Shown here in pieces: positions 32,405 to 32,805 of a stretch of DNA of 32,805 nucleotides. The DNA lies in the NCBI GenBank assembly GCA_002733495.1, contig NVVV01000004.1, positions 1 through 32,805 on the forward strand, given 5' to 3'. The position numbers and the translations under genes were made by a program. The notes under the pieces are model-generated. The model did not search any database and was not told where the DNA came from. It saw only the letters and a list, made by a program, of their open reading frames with translations. Numbering within the stretch: position 1 is the first letter of the stretch; each line of letters begins with the position of its first letter. The DNA is from Robiginitomaculum sp. (GTDB taxonomy: Bacteria > Pseudomonadota > Alphaproteobacteria > Caulobacterales > Maricaulaceae).

Positions 32405-32805
32405 GTACAAAAACAGCGGTGGTACTTTTTAATATGGGCGGCCCGGATCGCCTGCAAAGCGTGCGGCCCTTTTTGCGCAATCTCTTTGCGGATCCGGCAA
32501 TTATTGGCCTTCCTAAACCGTTTCGTTATCTCTTGGCCGAATTTATCAGCCGTGTTCGAGAAAAAGAGGCGCAAAAGAACTATGCCCTGATGGGCGGAAA
32601 ATCACCTATTGAAGCGGAAAGTGAAAAACAGCGGCTGGCTTTACAGTCCATGCTGGAAAAAGAATTTCCAGATCAGCAGCTTAAATGTTTTTTGGCCATG
32701 CGTTATTGGGGACCGGGGGTAGATCAGGCCCAAAGGGAAATTAAAAACTGGGGCGCAAACAAGATCATTCTTTTGCCACTTTACCCACAGTTTTCGACCA
32801 CAACT
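32401..32805 (+). CDS. hemH: ferrochelatase HemH, N-terminal part (cut by window edge)
   Basis: HemH inserts ferrous iron into protoporphyrin IX. The 135 visible residues start MSTKTAVVLFNMGGPDRLQS. They include FLRNLFADPAIIGLP, MGGKSPIEAESEKQ, AMRYWGPG and the family motif LPLYPQFSTTT at the window edge. Its ATG overlaps the hemE stop (ATGA), so the two heme genes are translationally coupled. The C-terminal catalytic histidine and glutamate lie outside the window. Confidence 0.96.
   Translation, partial: MSTKTAVVLFNMGGPDRLQSVRPFLRNLFADPAIIGLPKPFRYLLAEFISRVREKEAQKNYALMGGKSPIEAESEKQRLALQSMLEKEFPDQQLKCFLAMRYWGPGVDQAQREIKNWGANKIILLPLYPQFSTTT

Overview
The window is a chromosomal segment of an alphaproteobacterium with a moderate GC content by eye. 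The evidence is its gene order: ruvCAB-ybgC-tolQRAB-pal-cpoB-tilS-ftsH, an argH/lptM pair divergent from tlpA, etfBA next to a cobalamin adenosyltransferase and a HIG1 protein, and ppsR-maf-aroE-coaE-dnaQ beside hemE-hemH. I cannot name a genus. The organism looks Gram-negative (Tol-Pal, LptM, MltA) and aerobic (ETF, Rieske oxygenase). A CtrA-type site at the origin suggests Caulobacter-like cell-cycle control.

Region 1 (1-11771, all minus strand) reads, in transcription order, lptM, ruvC, ruvA, ruvB, ybgC, asnB, tolQ, tolR, tolA, tolB, pal, cpoB (ybgF), tilS and the 5' part of ftsH. It covers Holliday-junction processing, the envelope-spanning Tol-Pal machine, tRNA lysidine modification and membrane proteolysis. 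asnB is out of place: it splits ybgC from tolQ, its codon use differs from its neighbours, and an 11-bp direct repeat flanks it.

Region 2 (11768-20032) holds argH divergent from tlpA, then a minus-strand block: Rieske oxygenase, HIG1 membrane protein, cobalamin adenosyltransferase, etfB, etfA and a small membrane protein. On the plus strand follow a membrane-anchored paraoxonase-like hydrolase with the full set of PON metal and histidine residues, and an adenosine kinase-like PfkB sugar kinase.

Region 3 (20110-30957) has a GGDEF/EAL protein (GGDEF degenerate, EAL intact), the HslVU protease, then minus-strand smr-mltA-tim44 and plus-strand secB. The tightly overlapping minus-strand operon ppsR-maf-aroE-coaE-dnaQ completes it.

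Region 4 (30958-31360) is the only long gene-free stretch. It is AT-rich, has three perfect DnaA boxes and one perfect CtrA box, and lies between ppsR and hemE, as the known Caulobacter origin lies beside hemE. I call it the chromosomal replication origin. hemE and the start of hemH run away from it to the right.

I found no tRNA, rRNA, CRISPR array, transposase or prophage gene. Most of the window is conserved housekeeping sequence. The points most worth a second look are the origin, the asnB insertion and the PON-like enzyme.
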